Of a stretch of DNA of 64,000 bases, positions 33,430-42,312 are shown in pieces. Within the stretch, counting starts at the first letter, position 1, and every line of letters begins with the position of its first letter. A program made the translations under genes and the position numbers. Source of the DNA: Candidatus Zixiibacteriota bacterium. GTDB lineage: Bacteria > RBG-13-66-14 > B26-G2 > WVWN01. The notes below the pieces were generated by a model. It was given only the letters and a program-made list of their open reading frames with translations, searched no databases and was not told the origin of the DNA. The stretch lies in contig JAUWLW010000009.1 of assembly GCA_030613505.1 (NCBI GenBank), positions 5,353 to 69,352 of the forward strand, given 5' to 3'.

Positions 33430-34167
33430 ATGCGACGCGTATTTAGGGTGCCGTTGCTCGCCTGGGCCTTGTGTTTGGCGGCCGGGTGCGGCGGCGCGGC
33501 CGAGAAAGAGGCGCGCGTGAACGACGACGCCGAAATGTGGCGCCGCCTTAACGCGATGGTGGACAGCCAGATCGAGGGTCGGGGAGTGTCGGACCCCGCG
33601 ACGCTGGCGGCCATGCGCAAGGTCCCGCGCTGGGAATTCGTCCCGGCGGGTATCAAAGACCGCGCGTTCGAAGATAACCCGTTAGCCATAGGCGAAGGAC
33701 AGACGATATCGCAGCCGTACATTGTCGCCTACATGACCGAGGCGTTGAAACTGGAGGCCGACGATAAAGTGCTGGAGGTCGGGACCGGCTCGGGATACCA
33801 GGCGGCGATCCTCGGCGTAATCGCCGCCGAGGTCTATACTATAGAGATCGTACCGCCGCTGGCCGAGGACGCCCGGGCGACGCTGGAACGCTTGGGTTAC
33901 GATAACGTCCACGTCCTTGTCGGCGACGGTTACCGCGGTTGGCCCGAGGAAGCACCATTCGACGCCATTATCGTAACCTGCGCTCCCGACCACGTCCCGC
34001 AGCCGTTGCTGAACCAGCTCGCCGACGGCGGCCGGCTGGTTTTGCCGCTCGGGGGCCGGTATCCGCAGATGCTCAAGTGCTATACGAGACGTGGCGATAC
34101 TTTCGAGGAAGAAAACCTCGAGCCGGTACTGTTCGTCCCCATGACGGGGGAAGCGCAAGAGAAATAA
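33430..34167 (+). CDS. pcm: Protein-L-isoaspartate O-methyltransferase with lipoprotein signal
   Basis: A 245-residue PCMT. Residues 1-20 are a type II signal peptide (MRRVFRVPLLAWALCLAAGC, lipobox LAAGC), which is unusual for a SAM-dependent enzyme. The catalytic body matches Pcm: VPRWEFVPAG, NPLAIGEGQTISQP (substrate loop), LEVGTGSGYQAAIL (SAM motif I), and GRLVLPLGG late. Pcm methylates isoaspartyl residues to start repair of aged proteins. If lipidated it would face the periplasm, where SAM is not known to be available; the signal may be read differently in vivo. Confidence 0.88.
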   Translation: MRRVFRVPLLAWALCLAAGCGGAAEKEARVNDDAEMWRRLNAMVDSQIEGRGVSDPATLAAMRKVPRWEFVPAGIKDRAFEDNPLAIGEGQTISQPYIVAYMTEALKLEADDKVLEVGTGSGYQAAILGVIAAEVYTIEIVPPLAEDARATLERLGYDNVHVLVGDGYRGWPEEAPFDAIIVTCAPDHVPQPLLNQLADGGRLVLPLGGRYPQMLKCYTRRGDTFEEENLEPVLFVPMTGEAQEK

Positions 34168-34216
34168 CCGTTCTAACCGCGTTGGGCCGTCGGGCCGGCG
34201 CGCGGAGGTGTTCCGC

Positions 34217-34609
34217 ATGGCGAACGAGAGAGACTTGGAAAGGTTTTTCGAGGACCTGGGGTACGACTTCGAAATGCTGGGCCCGCAGATGTGGGTCGTG
34301 GACGCCGGGGCCGAGGGCGGCTTCGGCAAAGTCGTCGTGAGCTATAGCCCGCCGCTGGTCGTGCTGCGGCTCAAGGTGGTGGAGCTGGCCAAAGGCGGGG
34401 AAGACGCCAAGCTCTTCCGGATGCTGCTGGAGGCGAACGCCCGCGACGTCGTTCACGGCGCTTTCGGCCTGGAAGACAAGGCCATCGTAGTGGTCGATAC
34501 GTTGGAGGCGGAATACCTGGACGCCGTCGAACTTCAAGCGTCGGTGGATGGAATGGCGTTCGCCGCGGCGACGGTTTTACCTCGCCTTAAAGAGTTCGGC
34601 CTGAAGTAA
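34217..34609 (+). CDS. YbjN / type III secretion chaperone-like protein
   Basis: A 130-residue acidic soluble protein: MANERDLERFFEDLGYDFEM at the start, MWVVDAG and VVVSYSPPLVVLRLKVVELA as central strands, then FRMLLEANARDVVHGAFGLE and VVVDTLEAEYLD. The layout of helix, strands, helix resembles the YbjN/SycE-like chaperone fold. E. coli YbjN affects envelope stress and stationary phase, but the job here is unknown. ATG at 34217 with ggaggtg 6 bases upstream. It precedes pspA by 13 bases, linking it to envelope-stress functions. Confidence 0.75.
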   Translation: MANERDLERFFEDLGYDFEMLGPQMWVVDAGAEGGFGKVVVSYSPPLVVLRLKVVELAKGGEDAKLFRMLLEANARDVVHGAFGLEDKAIVVVDTLEAEYLDAVELQASVDGMAFAAATVLPRLKEFGLK

Positions 34610-34622
34610 GGAGGAGGCCGCT

Positions 34623-35372
34623 ATGGGTGTTTTGGAACGGATCGCGAAGATCATCGAAGCGAATCTAAACGCGATGCTCTCGTCGGCGGAAAACCCCGAG
34701 AAGATGCTCGAGCAGTTAATGGTGGACATGCGCGAGCAATACCGCGAGGCCCAACGGCAGGTTACGGTCGCGATCGCCGACGAAAAGCGTCTCGAGGCGA
34801 AGTACCGCAAAGCCAAGGACGGGGCGGACGAGTGGCAGCGGCGCGCCGTCTTGGCGCTGCAGAAGGGCCGCGAAGATTTAGCGCGCGAGGCGTTGCTCCG
34901 CAAGCAGGAAGGAGCGGCGGCCGCGACGGAATACCTAACCCAACTCGAGCAGCAGAGTATCCTCGTCGAACGCTTGAAACGGGGGCTCGTCGCGCTCGAC
35001 CGGAAGATAGACGAGGCGACGCGCAAGAAGGACCTCATCATCGCTCGCCAGAAGCGCGCCGAGGCCGCCCGGACCATCAATCGCGCCGTTTCCTCCATCG
35101 ACGACCGGAGCGCCTTCGAGGCGTTGGCTCGGGTGGAGGAAAAAGTGGCCCGCCTCGAGGCGACCACCGAAGCCGAGGCGGAAGTCGCCGCGCTCGAAAG
35201 CGTCAAGAACCTGGAGGAAGAGTTTAAAAAACTCGAAACCGGCGACGTAGACGTCGAGCTCAAGGCGCTGAAGGCGTCGCTGGGCCTGGCGTTGGCGGCG
35301 GGCGAGATGCCCCAGGCCCTCCCGGAGGGCGACGAGGACGAAAGTGAGGAAAAGGCCGACGCCGACGCCTGA
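34623..35372 (+). CDS. pspA: PspA/IM30-family phage shock protein A
   Basis: A 249-residue helical protein: MGVLERIAKIIEANLNAMLS at the start is the amphipathic membrane-binding helix, NPEKMLEQLMVDMREQYREA is the family signature, and the rest is a long charged coiled coil. PspA/Vipp1 proteins form ESCRT-III-like rings or rods that stabilise the cytoplasmic membrane under stress. The C-terminal tail is a Glu/Asp-rich extension. Strong ribosome-binding site (taaggaggag). The following membrane-protein gene starts after 9 bases, so a pairing resembling PspA with a membrane partner is likely. Confidence 0.94.
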   Translation: MGVLERIAKIIEANLNAMLSSAENPEKMLEQLMVDMREQYREAQRQVTVAIADEKRLEAKYRKAKDGADEWQRRAVLALQKGREDLAREALLRKQEGAAAATEYLTQLEQQSILVERLKRGLVALDRKIDEATRKKDLIIARQKRAEAARTINRAVSSIDDRSAFEALARVEEKVARLEATTEAEAEVAALESVKNLEEEFKKLETGDVDVELKALKASLGLALAAGEMPQALPEGDEDESEEKADADA

Positions 35373-35381
35373 GCCGCGCCT

Positions 35382-36041
35382 ATGAACTGGAAGGTAATAC
35401 TCCGCCCTATAAGCCTGCCGGTTTTTCTGGCTAGTCTCATCTTCTTGCCGTTCTTCCCGGTCGTGACGGCGGCGGGCGCCGTTTTCTACGGCGGCGCGTT
35501 GTATTGGGCTTACCACCGCGAACGCAACAAAGCGCTCCCGCGGGGGACGGTGGACGAGGTCAGCAAGCTGCCGTATCGGCGCCGCAAGCTCGCGAATCAC
35601 GCCATCGCCGCGGCCCGCGATATCGAGCGTCGCCTGTCGCGCCTCCCCAAAGATATGGTGGAGCGGATGCCGCTCCGGGCGGAGGATGCCGGCCGCCTCG
35701 CGGCCGCGGTCGTCTACTACCTGCGCGAGGAAGGCGAGGCCCGGAAGCTGGTGAAGGCCGGCGCGGGCGGCGAAGCCGGGGAGCTCGCCAAAAAAGCCGC
35801 GGCCGACGCTGAACGGACATTCTCGAAAATGCAGGAATTGCAGAATGCGCTGACGGCGCTTGCTCTGGCCAGCGCGCACGTCGACCGCGAAATGCTGGCC
35901 GCCGAGGCGGACGACGCCGCGGAAGAGATAAAAGGACTGCGGCGAGCCATGGAGGAAGCTCGAGCCGAGCTCGGCGCCGCCCCCGAAAGGCCCGCGCTCG
36001 AGGGCGGCTCGGGGCGTTGGCAAGGCGGCGAGGGCGATTAG
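35382..36041 (+). CDS. Membrane-anchored helical partner encoded after pspA
   Basis: A 219-residue protein: two short hydrophobic segments in residues 9-48 (PISLPVFLASLIFLPFFPVV and TAAGAVFYGGALYWAYH), then a charged, helical, cytoplasmic domain rich in Ala, Glu and Arg with heptad-like spacing. This hairpin plus coiled-coil design is reminiscent of PspA partners such as PspB/PspC or PspM in role only; I find no homologous motif. Start is ATG, with the 5' end 9 bases after pspA. Confidence 0.75.
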   Translation: MNWKVILRPISLPVFLASLIFLPFFPVVTAAGAVFYGGALYWAYHRERNKALPRGTVDEVSKLPYRRRKLANHAIAAARDIERRLSRLPKDMVERMPLRAEDAGRLAAAVVYYLREEGEARKLVKAGAGGEAGELAKKAAADAERTFSKMQELQNALTALALASAHVDREMLAAEADDAAEEIKGLRRAMEEARAELGAAPERPALEGGSGRWQGGEGD

Positions 36042-36060
36042 CGCCGCGGCGCGGCGGGTA

Positions 36061-37101
36061 TTGTTTTGCCTTTGCGCGGCCGCGGCGGCCGCGAACGGCC
36101 GGTCCCTCGAGGCCGTAAACTATTGGAACGGCGTCCTCGGCGCGTCGGGCGAATTCCGCACCGTCTTCGACAATACCGAGTATTCAACCGTCCGTTTGGA
36201 GAAGTTGGACGAACGGACGTATTTCTTTTCGGACCTGACGCTGTATGCCGATTTCCACGTGGCCGAGGGCGTATTGGTGCAGGCGGGGGGAAAAGTCCGC
36301 TACGATTTCGGCGACGACGTCGCCGACGGCCCGGGCCCCCGCGCGTACCTCCGCTTGCGCGGCACTCTTGACACCGAGCACCACCACTGGACCTTCGGCC
36401 ACTTCCGCGATTCGACGTCGCCGCTCACTTTCGAACAACGCGACTACGACGACGAGCTGGCCGGCATGCGGTACCGCCTTACGTGGGGGCCCAGCGACAG
36501 CCGGCTCTTCCTCGCGCGGACGTCGACAGTGGGCGAGGAGAGGTACGAGACGTTCGCCGGCGGCGGTCGCTTTTCGCTGCGGCCGTGGGAGAAAACCGTC
36601 CTGGCGGCCAACCTGGGCGGCATCCACCAGGGCGGCTTCGACGCCGGGAGGGGTTCGGCCCCGCTCGGCGGCCGTAAGCGTGAGGCGGGCGTGGGTTCGC
36701 TCGATTTCGAACAGGGGATAATATGGGGCCTTTTCGCGTCCGGCGAGGCCGCCCTCTCTATGGACCGGGGCGACAGGGAAGAGGGTTCGCTGCGGGACAA
36801 CGCCTTTTGGGCCGGCGGCGGATGGCGGCGTGGCCCGTTCGAGGTGAGCGGCCGCTTCTACCGCGTGGGGTGGGCGTTCGCGACGCCGTGGGGCGTGAGG
36901 TTTCTGCGAAACGAGGAGGGGTCGATTATATTGAGCGACTTTTACGCGTGGACCGCGCGCGGCGCCGCCTCGTTCGACGTCTTCGAAACCGCCAGGCTTA
37001 CGTTGGCGCTCGAGGGGGGCGTCAAATATAAAGAGGAGAACTTCGCCGAGCAGGATTACAATTTCAACATCGAGTTAATCAAGTTCGAGGTTTACTTATA
37101 G
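36061..37101 (+). CDS. Hypothetical outer-membrane beta-barrel protein
   Basis: About 346 residues of alternating hydrophobic/polar strands with many aromatic residues (for example AVNYWNGVLGASGEF, HHHWTFGHFRDS, DAGRGSAPL), ending IKFEVYL as a barrel would. The N-terminus is awkward: TTG at 36061 yields only a short signal (MFCLCAAAAAANG). The same frame continues upstream as ISAAARRVLFCLCAAAAAA, a convincing signal peptide starting at an ATT (36037), but with no ATG, GTG or TTG upstream. Initiation at ATT or a sequence error at the start should be considered. Function unknown. Confidence 0.75.
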   Translation: MFCLCAAAAAANGRSLEAVNYWNGVLGASGEFRTVFDNTEYSTVRLEKLDERTYFFSDLTLYADFHVAEGVLVQAGGKVRYDFGDDVADGPGPRAYLRLRGTLDTEHHHWTFGHFRDSTSPLTFEQRDYDDELAGMRYRLTWGPSDSRLFLARTSTVGEERYETFAGGGRFSLRPWEKTVLAANLGGIHQGGFDAGRGSAPLGGRKREAGVGSLDFEQGIIWGLFASGEAALSMDRGDREEGSLRDNAFWAGGGWRRGPFEVSGRFYRVGWAFATPWGVRFLRNEEGSIILSDFYAWTARGAASFDVFETARLTLALEGGVKYKEENFAEQDYNFNIELIKFEVYL

Positions 37102-37123
37102 AGGTCGTTTCTCCGATAAAAAC

Positions 37124-37150
37124 GCCGCCCGCCCGGGCGGCTTTATTCTT
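37124..37150. terminator. Bidirectional terminator between the barrel gene and hisS
   Basis: GCCGCCC / GGGCGGC (37124-37141) form a 7-bp stem. Plus-strand reading gives TTTATTCTT after it; minus-strand reading gives GTTTTTATC. It serves both convergent transcripts. Confidence 0.85.
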
Positions 37151-37181
37151 CTCTTGGCGGTTTCTTTAGGCCCGTGTGAAC

Positions 37182-38516
37182 TTAGGTTCGTCCGAGTATG
37201 TTAGCGACTACCGCGGCCAGGTCCGCGCGCGGTACCTCCACTTGTTCCCGTTTCGCCAGGTCCTTCAATTGAACGACGCCCTTTGCGACCTCGTCAGGGC
37301 CGACGACGACGACGAAAGGGATCCCTTTGGCATCCGCGTAGCCGAACTGCTTGGCGAGTTTGGCGGAGGGCTCGAGGTAAACCTCGCAAGTCGCGCCGGC
37401 CGCTCTTATCTCCGCGGCGACTTCCAATGCGTCTTGCAGGACGCTCTTGTCATATACCGCGACGAGTACGTTCGCGGCGTCGCCGCCGGCGGTTTCGCGG
37501 TCCGCGAGGAGCGTTATGATGCGCTCCAGACCGAACGACGTTCCGGTCGCGGGGAGGTCCGGTCCTCCCAGCTGCGCGATTAGCTGGTCGTAGCGGCCTC
37601 CCCCCGCCACCGAGCCTACGCCCCCCTCGACGACGAACGCCTCGTAGATGGGGCCGGTGTAGTAGTCCAGGCCGCGGGCCATATGGAGGTCGAAGCTCAC
37701 GACGTCGTCGGGGACGCCGAAGTGATGGACGTATTCGGCCAAATTATGCATATCGGCGACGCCCTCGCGGCCTTCGTCGTAGTCGCCGGCGAACGCCTGA
37801 GCCGCAGTTAGATAATAATTGAAGCGGCCGCTGTTCTTCGGGTCGAATAACACATTCATAATTTCGTCGGCTGCGGGTTCCGGTACGTCGCTCGCCGCAA
37901 GCTCGGCCTCGACGCCGTCGCGGCCTACTTTGTCGAGTTTGTCCATAGCTCGGATAGCCGCGAATTTAAGCTCGGCCGGGACGCCGGCATAATCCATGAA
38001 GGCCGACAGTATTTTGCGGTGATTTACGCTTATGCGATAATTTTTAAAACCCAAAGCCGCGAGCGTTTCGTGCATGACGGCGACCATCTCGGCGTCGGCG
38101 AGTACGGACGCCGTCCCGACGCAGTCGACGTCGCATTGGACGAACTCGCGGAAGCGGCCTTTTTGCGGCCTCTCGGCGCGCCACACGGGCTGGATCTGGT
38201 AACGCTTGAACGGTTTGGGAAGGTCTTGGTTCGCGGCCATAACGCGCGCCAGCGGGACGGTGAGGTCGTAGCGCAGGCCCAGGTCGGCCTCGCCGCGCTC
38301 GCCGGCGGCGCCGCGCTTCAGGATGCGGAAGATGAGTTGGTCCGCCTCGTCGCCGTACTTGCCGGTCAGGACGTCGAGGCGCTCGAGCGCCGGCGTCTCC
38401 AGCGGCGCGTAGCCGAAGCTCTCGAAGACGCGCTTGACGGTCTCGATCACGCCGGCGCGGGTGCGGATCTGCGCCGGCAGGTAGTCGCGCGTTCCTTTGG
38501 GCGGTAGGGGTTTCAT
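37182..38516 (-). CDS. hisS: Histidyl-tRNA synthetase
   Basis: A 444-residue class II synthetase. KGTRDYLP at the start, LRYDLTVPLARVM near residue 75, GRFREFVQCDVDCVG near 115 (motif 2), and RGLDYYTGPIYEAF near 275 (HisA signature). The C-terminal anticodon-binding domain includes ANVLVAVYDKSVLQDA. ATG at 38516 is preferred; an adjacent GTG at 38519 is possible. The upstream hutH ends 38 bases away, so the pair likely shares a transcript. Confidence 0.95.
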   Translation of the reverse strand: MKPLPPKGTRDYLPAQIRTRAGVIETVKRVFESFGYAPLETPALERLDVLTGKYGDEADQLIFRILKRGAAGERGEADLGLRYDLTVPLARVMAANQDLPKPFKRYQIQPVWRAERPQKGRFREFVQCDVDCVGTASVLADAEMVAVMHETLAALGFKNYRISVNHRKILSAFMDYAGVPAELKFAAIRAMDKLDKVGRDGVEAELAASDVPEPAADEIMNVLFDPKNSGRFNYYLTAAQAFAGDYDEGREGVADMHNLAEYVHHFGVPDDVVSFDLHMARGLDYYTGPIYEAFVVEGGVGSVAGGGRYDQLIAQLGGPDLPATGTSFGLERIITLLADRETAGGDAANVLVAVYDKSVLQDALEVAAEIRAAGATCEVYLEPSAKLAKQFGYADAKGIPFVVVVGPDEVAKGVVQLKDLAKREQVEVPRADLAAVVANILGRT

Positions 38517-38554
38517 CACCTGTAGTTGTGCGCGGTCCCGTGGAGCGGTCGGCG

Positions 38555-40087
38555 TTATTCCAACTCCCCCGCGACCTTCTCGGCCGCGGCCAGGACCTCA
38601 CCCGACTTCACGAGCTCGGCCACGCGGTTGATGTCGTATTGCGTCGGCCGGTCCTTCTCCATAAAGTCGACGTGCTGGCGGACCAGCTTGTGCACCGCCC
38701 CCGCGGCGGCGCCGCCCTTGAGCGGCCGCCGGTGGTCCATCGCCTGGCACGCCGCTATAAGCTCAATCGCTATGATGTACCAGGCGTTGCGCAATATCTG
38801 CTTCGTCTTGATAGCGGTGTTCATCCCCATGGAGACGAAGTCCTCCTGGTCCGCGGCGGCGGGTATGGAGCCGGTGGCCGCGGGGTGGCATAGGACGCGG
38901 TTCTCGTTGACCAGCATGCCGGCGGTGTACTGCGTGAGCATCAGGCCGCTGAACATGCCGGCGCCGTGTATCAGGAACGCCGGGAGCCCCTCGCTCAGGT
39001 TGGGGTTCATCAGGCGGTTGAGGCGCCGCTCCGAGAGGACGCATACCGTAGTCGCCGCGGTGCCGACCAGCTCGAGGGCGAAGGCCAGCGGCGTCCCCTG
39101 GAAGTTGGCCCCGGTGACCACTTCGTCGTCGTCGGGGAAGAAGAGCGGGTTGTCGCCGGCGCCGTTGAATTCGATCTCGAACATTTGCCGCGCCCAGTCG
39201 AAGGCGTCCTTGGCCGAGCCGACTACCTGGGGCGTGGAGCGGAGGCTATACGCGTTCTGGACTTTCTTCTTGCCCATCTTGCCGGGGATGAGCATCTCGG
39301 AGCCGTCGACCAGGCGGCGGATGTTGCTCGCGCATTTGACGGCGCCCGGGTAGCCGCGGGCTTTGTGAAGGCGTTCGTCCAGGCAAAGCGTATTGAGGTT
39401 CAGGACCTCGAACGTCATGGCGGCGATGACTTCCTGCGTCTTGGCCCAACGGTAGGCGTCGTGGACCTCGAGGGCGCCCATGCCGGCGATGACGTTGGAG
39501 CCGTTGATGGTGGCGAGGCCGTCGCGGGCCTCGAAGACGATGGTGGGTACGCCGGCGGCATCCATGGCCTTTTTACCTTCCATTCGCTTGCCGCCGAAGA
39601 AAGCCTCGCCCTCGCCTATGAGCACGAGCGCCACCTGGCTCATGGGCGAGAGGTCGCCGGAGGCGCCCACCGAGCCGTACCGGAATACGACCGGCGTAAC
39701 GCCCTTATTGAGCATGTCGACGAGGGTCTCTACCACTACCGGCCTGAGCCCCGAAAAGCCGACGCAGTGACAGTTGACGCGGGTGGCCATCGCGGCGCGG
39801 ATGTCGTCGACGTCGCAGGGCTCACCGCAGCCCGCGGAGTGGGAGTACACGAGGTAGCGTTGGAATTCCTGCGTTTGCTCGGGCGTGAGGACTACTTCCG
39901 AAAACTCGCCGATGCCGGTCGTCACGCCGTACATGACCTCGCGCTTCTCCAATTTGTCGTCCAGCATCGCGCGGCATTTACGAATCCGTTCCCACGCGTC
40001 CTCGGTCACCTCGACCGGCTCGCCGCCGCGCGCGATTTTAACTAGACTCTCGATCGTAAGCGATTTACCGTCGAGTTTAGCCGTCAT
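38555..40087 (-). CDS. hutH: Histidine ammonia-lyase family enzyme
   Basis: A 510-residue MIO enzyme that eliminates ammonia from histidine, giving urocanate. The ASG triad forming the MIO cofactor is in YGSVGASGDLSPMSQ near residues 144-158. YGVTTGIGEFSEVVL supplies the conserved Tyr near residue 53, and YLVYSHSAGCGEP near 78 has a Ser-His selectivity pair as in histidine lyases rather than the His-Leu of tyrosine or the Phe-Leu of phenylalanine lyases. Aminomutase activity cannot be excluded. No other hut genes are nearby. SD aggaggccc precedes ATG. Confidence 0.9.
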   Translation of the reverse strand: MTAKLDGKSLTIESLVKIARGGEPVEVTEDAWERIRKCRAMLDDKLEKREVMYGVTTGIGEFSEVVLTPEQTQEFQRYLVYSHSAGCGEPCDVDDIRAAMATRVNCHCVGFSGLRPVVVETLVDMLNKGVTPVVFRYGSVGASGDLSPMSQVALVLIGEGEAFFGGKRMEGKKAMDAAGVPTIVFEARDGLATINGSNVIAGMGALEVHDAYRWAKTQEVIAAMTFEVLNLNTLCLDERLHKARGYPGAVKCASNIRRLVDGSEMLIPGKMGKKKVQNAYSLRSTPQVVGSAKDAFDWARQMFEIEFNGAGDNPLFFPDDDEVVTGANFQGTPLAFALELVGTAATTVCVLSERRLNRLMNPNLSEGLPAFLIHGAGMFSGLMLTQYTAGMLVNENRVLCHPAATGSIPAAADQEDFVSMGMNTAIKTKQILRNAWYIIAIELIAACQAMDHRRPLKGGAAAGAVHKLVRQHVDFMEKDRPTQYDINRVAELVKSGEVLAAAEKVAGELE

Positions 40088-40483
40088 CTAAGGGCCTCCT
40101 GTAAAGCAGCCGTCGAGCCGGGCCGCCGGGGCCCGACGTAAAGGGCTCTCGGCGATTTTTCGTGGTAGATGCTACGGCTTCCGCCGCGGGGTTTATCGAT
40201 ATTTAACTTAAACGGCCAACATTGTGGCTTGGCGGTAAACTAATCGGCGGTGATTCTATCACTTACGAGCCGGAGTCGCAATATATTATTAAATATCCGG
40301 GCGACTTTTTTACGCGTTTTAGAGCTCATAGTTAACCTTTTCAACATTATCGTATTTATGTTAATATAAAGGGTGGTAACAGGGCGTCGGCGGCGAGGCC
40401 GGGAGGGCTTCGCGTAACTTGTCGTGTAGTAGTAATAGTAAGGAGATACCGTACCGGTTTTTAGCAAGCGGTTCGAGCGGCGG
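40088..40483. promoter_or_regulatory. Divergent intergenic region between hutH and the KamA-like gene
   Basis: About 400 bases without a gene. The outer 100 bases hold the hutH ribosome-binding site; 40190-40370 is markedly AT-rich. On the plus strand TTCAAC (40340-40345), 16 bases, TAATAT (40362-40367) is a weak promoter for the KamA-like gene. An AAGGAGAT sequence at 40440-40447 lies 36 bases before the ATG at 40484 with an open frame (no start codon) between. No terminator or repeat is clear. Confidence 0.35.
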
Positions 40484-42250
40484 ATGTGGGCCGCGGCTCC
40501 CGAAATAAAGGCGCTTTTGAAGGCGGCGCCGACGTTTGAGGAAGCCCGGCTGGCCGTTTTCGATTACCTCGAGGCGCGGAAGCGCGAAGTCCGGGCCGAG
40601 GAAGTCGACCTTCCCAGCTGGGAGTGGGAAGTCGTCGACGATTGTATCGACGTACTGAAAAACATTTTTTCGGCTTATTACGAAAAGTCGGCGAAATTCA
40701 GCGGCCTGCGGACCCTTTGGCAGCTGGCGCGGGGCAAGTATTCGGGGAGGCGCAAGGAGCTGTCGCCCGGGTTATTTGAGGAATTCCGACACCTTTTCCT
40801 GGGGATAGCGGGTAGGTCGCCGATCTACGAAGGCAAGGAGCTGCCGACGTATGCCGGACTGCACGGCCGCAAGGCCGCGCTCGCGCGTTCACGGGACCTC
40901 GACCTCCTCGCGGGCGAATTGGAGGAGGGCCTGGCGCGGTATCCGTCGGGCCTCGATGAAGATTTAATTGCAGAACGACGACGCAACGCAACGCGCGTAA
41001 GGAAACTCTTCGGCGCCACGGACGACGAGTGGGACGATTGGCATTGGCAGTTCGGTAACGTCATTCGCGACCGCAAGACGCTACAGAAAATAATTACGCT
41101 CTCGCGCGAGGAGGCGAAGGCCGTCGACCTCGCCGCCGAGAAGGGCGTACCGTTCGGCATCACGCCGTACTACGCGTCGCTGATGCGGCGCCGTGTATCG
41201 CGGTCCCGCGTCCACGCCACCCGGGCGCAGGTGATCCCGCCGCTGGCGTACGTCCAAAGTATGGTTAAGTTCCGCGGCCGGCTCGAGTTCGAATGCGACT
41301 TCATGCTCGAGCGCGATACGTCGCCCGTGGACCTCGTGACGAGGCGTTATCCCACCATCGCGATCTTAAAGCCCTACAGCGGTTGCTTTCAAATCTGCGT
41401 TTATTGCCAGCGCAACTGGGAGGTCACCGGGACCGACCGCGTCGGGGCCGCGGCGCCCAAGAGGAAGCTCGACGCCGCCCTCGATTGGCTCGAGGCCACG
41501 CCTGCGGTCAACGAGGTCCTGGTTACCGGCGGCGACCCGCTCGCGCTGAGTGACGACCGCCTGGAGTACATTATGGACCGGCTGGCGGCTATGTCCTCCA
41601 TAGCAAGGGTGCGCCTCGGGACGCGGGCGCTGGTCGTCGCGCCCATGCGCGTTACGCAGGACCTGGCCGACCTCATAGCCCGTTATAACGAGCCCGGGCG
41701 GCGCGAGGTCGTCGTCGTGACCCATTTCGAACATTCCGCGGAGGTCACGCCGGAGGCGATGCGCGCGGTGCGGCGGTTCGGCCGGCGGGGCATCGCGGTT
41801 TACAATCAGGCGGTATTCACTTTCGCCAACTGCCGCCGCTTCGAGATGTGTAAGTTGAGATTCGACCTAAGGCGCATCGGCATCGACCCGTACTACCTCT
41901 TCAACGCCAAGGCCAAGGAGGAGCTCGACGTCTACCGCGTGCCGCTAGCGCGCCTGGAGCAGGAGCGCAAGGAGGAGGCGCGGCTGCAGTCGGGCGTCGT
42001 GCGGACCGACGCGCCGGTGTACAACATCCCGCGCCTCGGCAAGCACAACGTCATCGCCTGGCAGCATCACCGCGTCATCGCCGTCCTTCCGGACGGTCGC
42101 CGCGTGTACGAGTTCCAGCCATGGGAGAAGAATATCTCGCCGGAGGAGGTTTTCGTCGAGGCCGACGTCTCGATTTACGACTTTTTAGAATACCTCAAAG
42201 GCCGTGGCGAAAACGTAGACGAGTACAAGACGATTTGGTATTATTTCTAG
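40484..42250 (+). CDS. KamA-family radical SAM enzyme, long form
   Basis: A 588-residue protein. CFQICVYCQRNWE near 305-317 gives the CxxxCxxC radical-SAM cluster motif; LVTGGDPLALSDDRL near 345 and VVVTHFEHSAEVTPEA near 408 match lysine-2,3-aminomutase-like enzymes. The family shifts amino groups (lysine 2,3-, glutamate 2,3-) using PLP or modifies EF-P. It is longer than typical LAM (about 416): an unrecognised N-terminal region of about 230 residues and a C-terminal extension remain unassigned. ATG 40484 lacks a close Shine-Dalgarno sequence; aaggagat is 37 bases upstream, so the start may be wrong. Confidence 0.85.
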   Translation: MWAAAPEIKALLKAAPTFEEARLAVFDYLEARKREVRAEEVDLPSWEWEVVDDCIDVLKNIFSAYYEKSAKFSGLRTLWQLARGKYSGRRKELSPGLFEEFRHLFLGIAGRSPIYEGKELPTYAGLHGRKAALARSRDLDLLAGELEEGLARYPSGLDEDLIAERRRNATRVRKLFGATDDEWDDWHWQFGNVIRDRKTLQKIITLSREEAKAVDLAAEKGVPFGITPYYASLMRRRVSRSRVHATRAQVIPPLAYVQSMVKFRGRLEFECDFMLERDTSPVDLVTRRYPTIAILKPYSGCFQICVYCQRNWEVTGTDRVGAAAPKRKLDAALDWLEATPAVNEVLVTGGDPLALSDDRLEYIMDRLAAMSSIARVRLGTRALVVAPMRVTQDLADLIARYNEPGRREVVVVTHFEHSAEVTPEAMRAVRRFGRRGIAVYNQAVFTFANCRRFEMCKLRFDLRRIGIDPYYLFNAKAKEELDVYRVPLARLEQERKEEARLQSGVVRTDAPVYNIPRLGKHNVIAWQHHRVIAVLPDGRRVYEFQPWEKNISPEEVFVEADVSIYDFLEYLKGRGENVDEYKTIWYYF

Positions 42251-42312
42251 GGGCTAGCGCGCCCGCGTCGGCCGGCCCGATTAAAGCGTTGTACATAAAG
42301 ACATTTTAAGAT

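Noticed and set aside
38966-40045. 359-residue plus-strand frame within hutH
   Set aside because: Antisense to a conserved MIO-enzyme sequence; no independent support.
40437-40483. A start for the KamA-like gene close to the aaggagat site
   Set aside because: The in-frame codons nearest it are GTA, CCG and similar; none is a usual start.
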